Shown in pieces: positions 62,929 through 64,000 of a stretch of 64,000 bases of DNA. Position 1 is the first letter of the stretch. Each line of letters begins with the position of its first letter. A model generated the notes under the pieces. That model did no database searches. It had not been told where the DNA came from and was given only the letters and a program-made list of their open reading frames with translations. The position numbers and the translations under genes were made by a program. Location: the NCBI GenBank assembly GCA_900012615.1, contig LT009757.1, forward strand, positions 2,061,807 through 2,125,806. The letters are read 5' to 3'. The stretch is from Agrobacterium genomosp. 13 str. CFBP 6927. GTDB lineage: Bacteria > Pseudomonadota > Alphaproteobacteria > Rhizobiales > Rhizobiaceae.

Positions 62929-63939
62929 ATGCTTTTCCTGTTTCGCGGTCTTGTGCCGGCATTTGTGTTTTTCCTGTCGATGGTTGCGCCGAATCTCCTG
63001 GCGGCAGGCGAGACGACGGCCTATCCCATCGTCATCAAACACGCCTTCGGCACGACCACGATTGCCAGCAAACCGGAGCGCGTGGCGACGGTCGCCTGGG
63101 CGAACCACGAGGTTCCGCTGGCGCTCGGCATCGTGCCCGTCGGTTTTGCCGCAGCCAACTTCGGAGATGACGATGGCGACGGCCTGCTGCCCTGGGTGGC
63201 GAAGCGGCTTGCCGAACTCAAAGCGACAAAGCCCGTGCTGTTTGACGAAGGGGACGGCATTGATTTCGAGGCCGTGGCGGCAACGCAGCCGGATGTCATC
63301 CTCGCCGCCTATTCCGGCCTCAGCCAGTCCGACTACGACACGCTGAGCCAGATCGCCCCGGTGGTTGCTTATCCCGTCTCCCCCTGGGCGACGGACTGGC
63401 GCGAGATGATCCGGCTGAACAGCGCCGGGCTTGGCATGGTTGCGGAAGGCGAGGCGCTCATCACGCGCATCGAAGGGGAGATCGCTCAGGTGGTCGCGGG
63501 GCATCCGCAGCTGAAAGGCAAGTCGGCAATGTTCGTTACCCATCTTGACGCCACCAATCTCAGTGTCGTCAATTTTTACACCGCCAATGACAGCCGCGTG
63601 AAGTTTTTCGCTGATCTGGGGCTCACCTCGCCGAAGAGCGTGGCGGAAGCGACGAAGCCGGGGCAATTCGCAGCCGGCGTCAGTGCCGAGCGTGTCGATG
63701 CCTTCGACGATGTCGATATTGTCGTCACCTATGGCAGCCAGCCCTTGCTCACGGCGATGCGGGCCGATCCGCTTCTCGCCCGCATGCCAGCCGTTGCCAA
63801 TGACGCTATCGTCATGCTGGGGCGTGATCCGCTCGGGACCGCATCCAACCCCACGCCGCTGTCTATTTCCTGGGTTTTGAAGGACTATGCCGACCTTCTG
63901 GCGGCAGCAGCGGACAAATCATCCGGAAAGGCGCAATGA
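62929..63939 (+). CDS. iron-siderophore ABC transporter substrate-binding protein, second
   Basis: FecB-type periplasmic binding protein. The signal peptide (FRGLVPAFVFFLSMVAPNLLAA) is followed by the family pattern (FGTTTIASKPERVATVAW, AATQPDVILAAYSGLSQSDY, YPVSPWATDWREM). Start ATG 62929 has AAGG upstream; the TTG at 62914 is less likely. It is the first gene of a new ABC operon that continues past the window; its stop overlaps the next start (ATGA). Confidence 0.85.
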   Translation: MLFLFRGLVPAFVFFLSMVAPNLLAAGETTAYPIVIKHAFGTTTIASKPERVATVAWANHEVPLALGIVPVGFAAANFGDDDGDGLLPWVAKRLAELKATKPVLFDEGDGIDFEAVAATQPDVILAAYSGLSQSDYDTLSQIAPVVAYPVSPWATDWREMIRLNSAGLGMVAEGEALITRIEGEIAQVVAGHPQLKGKSAMFVTHLDATNLSVVNFYTANDSRVKFFADLGLTSPKSVAEATKPGQFAAGVSAERVDAFDDVDIVVTYGSQPLLTAMRADPLLARMPAVANDAIVMLGRDPLGTASNPTPLSISWVLKDYADLLAAAADKSSGKAQ

Positions 63940-64000
63940 CAATGCTGTCGCCTGCCCAAACACCGGTCCCGCCGCCCGGCGGCCGTTCCAACCGGATGCG
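63936..64000 (+). CDS. start of next gene, probably siderophore ABC permease (partial)
   Basis: An ATG overlaps the binding-protein stop (ATGA at 63936-63939) and reads MTMLSPAQTPVPPPGGRSNR, still open at the window end. The position calls for a FecCD-type permease, but too little sequence is present to prove it. The Pro-rich start is a usual cytoplasmic lead to the first helix. Confidence 0.5.
   Translation, partial: MTMLSPAQTPVPPPGGRSNRM

Overview
The window looks like a Rhizobiaceae chromosome, most likely an Agrobacterium-type organism. The gene families, a pair of TGA-N9-TCA iron boxes of the rhizobial RirA type, a PhoB box in front of a DUF47-pit operon, an OxyR/KatG pair and an NHEJ locus with two Ku genes all fit this. 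No rRNA, tRNA, CRISPR array or intact insertion sequence is visible.

Region 1 (1 to about 20.1 kb) is visibly A+T-richer than the rest and is a surface-polysaccharide locus. It holds a SAM methyltransferase, two family-9 (heptosyltransferase-type) glycosyltransferases, a fusion of an AGE-type sugar isomerase with a GmhB-type heptose phosphatase, a large membrane protein, hldE (interrupted by a frameshift in a G run), a TylF-type methyltransferase with an extra C-terminal domain, a GtrA/GtrB pair, a transketolase split into two genes, an SDR, an APH-type kinase, a sulfotransferase, and rfbF/rfbG for CDP-4-keto-6-deoxyglucose. Together they can make and transfer heptose, and probably a CDP-deoxy (perhaps branched) sugar. 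Decayed gene pieces flank hldE. This looks like an acquired, strain-specific O-antigen or LPS locus.

Region 2 (20.2-27.9 kb) has core-like composition: an RpiR-type regulator, then a siderophore ABC importer operon (binding protein, two FecCD permeases, ATPase) divergent from a TonB-dependent receptor, with two iron boxes between. Downstream of the receptor lies a predicted small RNA with four successive hairpins, each showing CCUCCUCCC in its loop; the last is the terminator.

Region 3 (27.9-38.5 kb): dinB and a UvrD-type helicase, then an oligopeptide-type ABC importer with a UxuA-like dehydratase and a FadR-type GntR regulator, with a palindromic operator candidate.

Region 4 (38.7-48.1 kb): an MHYT-GGDEF-EAL c-di-GMP protein; a small ORF, ku and ligD, with a second ku convergent; DUF47-pit behind a Pho box; a NUDIX hydrolase.

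Region 5 (48.1-64 kb): an RND efflux pump (no outer-membrane channel gene nearby) divergent from a two-component system, a lipoprotein, oxyR divergent from katG (with a Cys-rich small ORF in the katG leader), a small hydrophilic protein, an AraC regulator and a second siderophore uptake locus that runs off the window.
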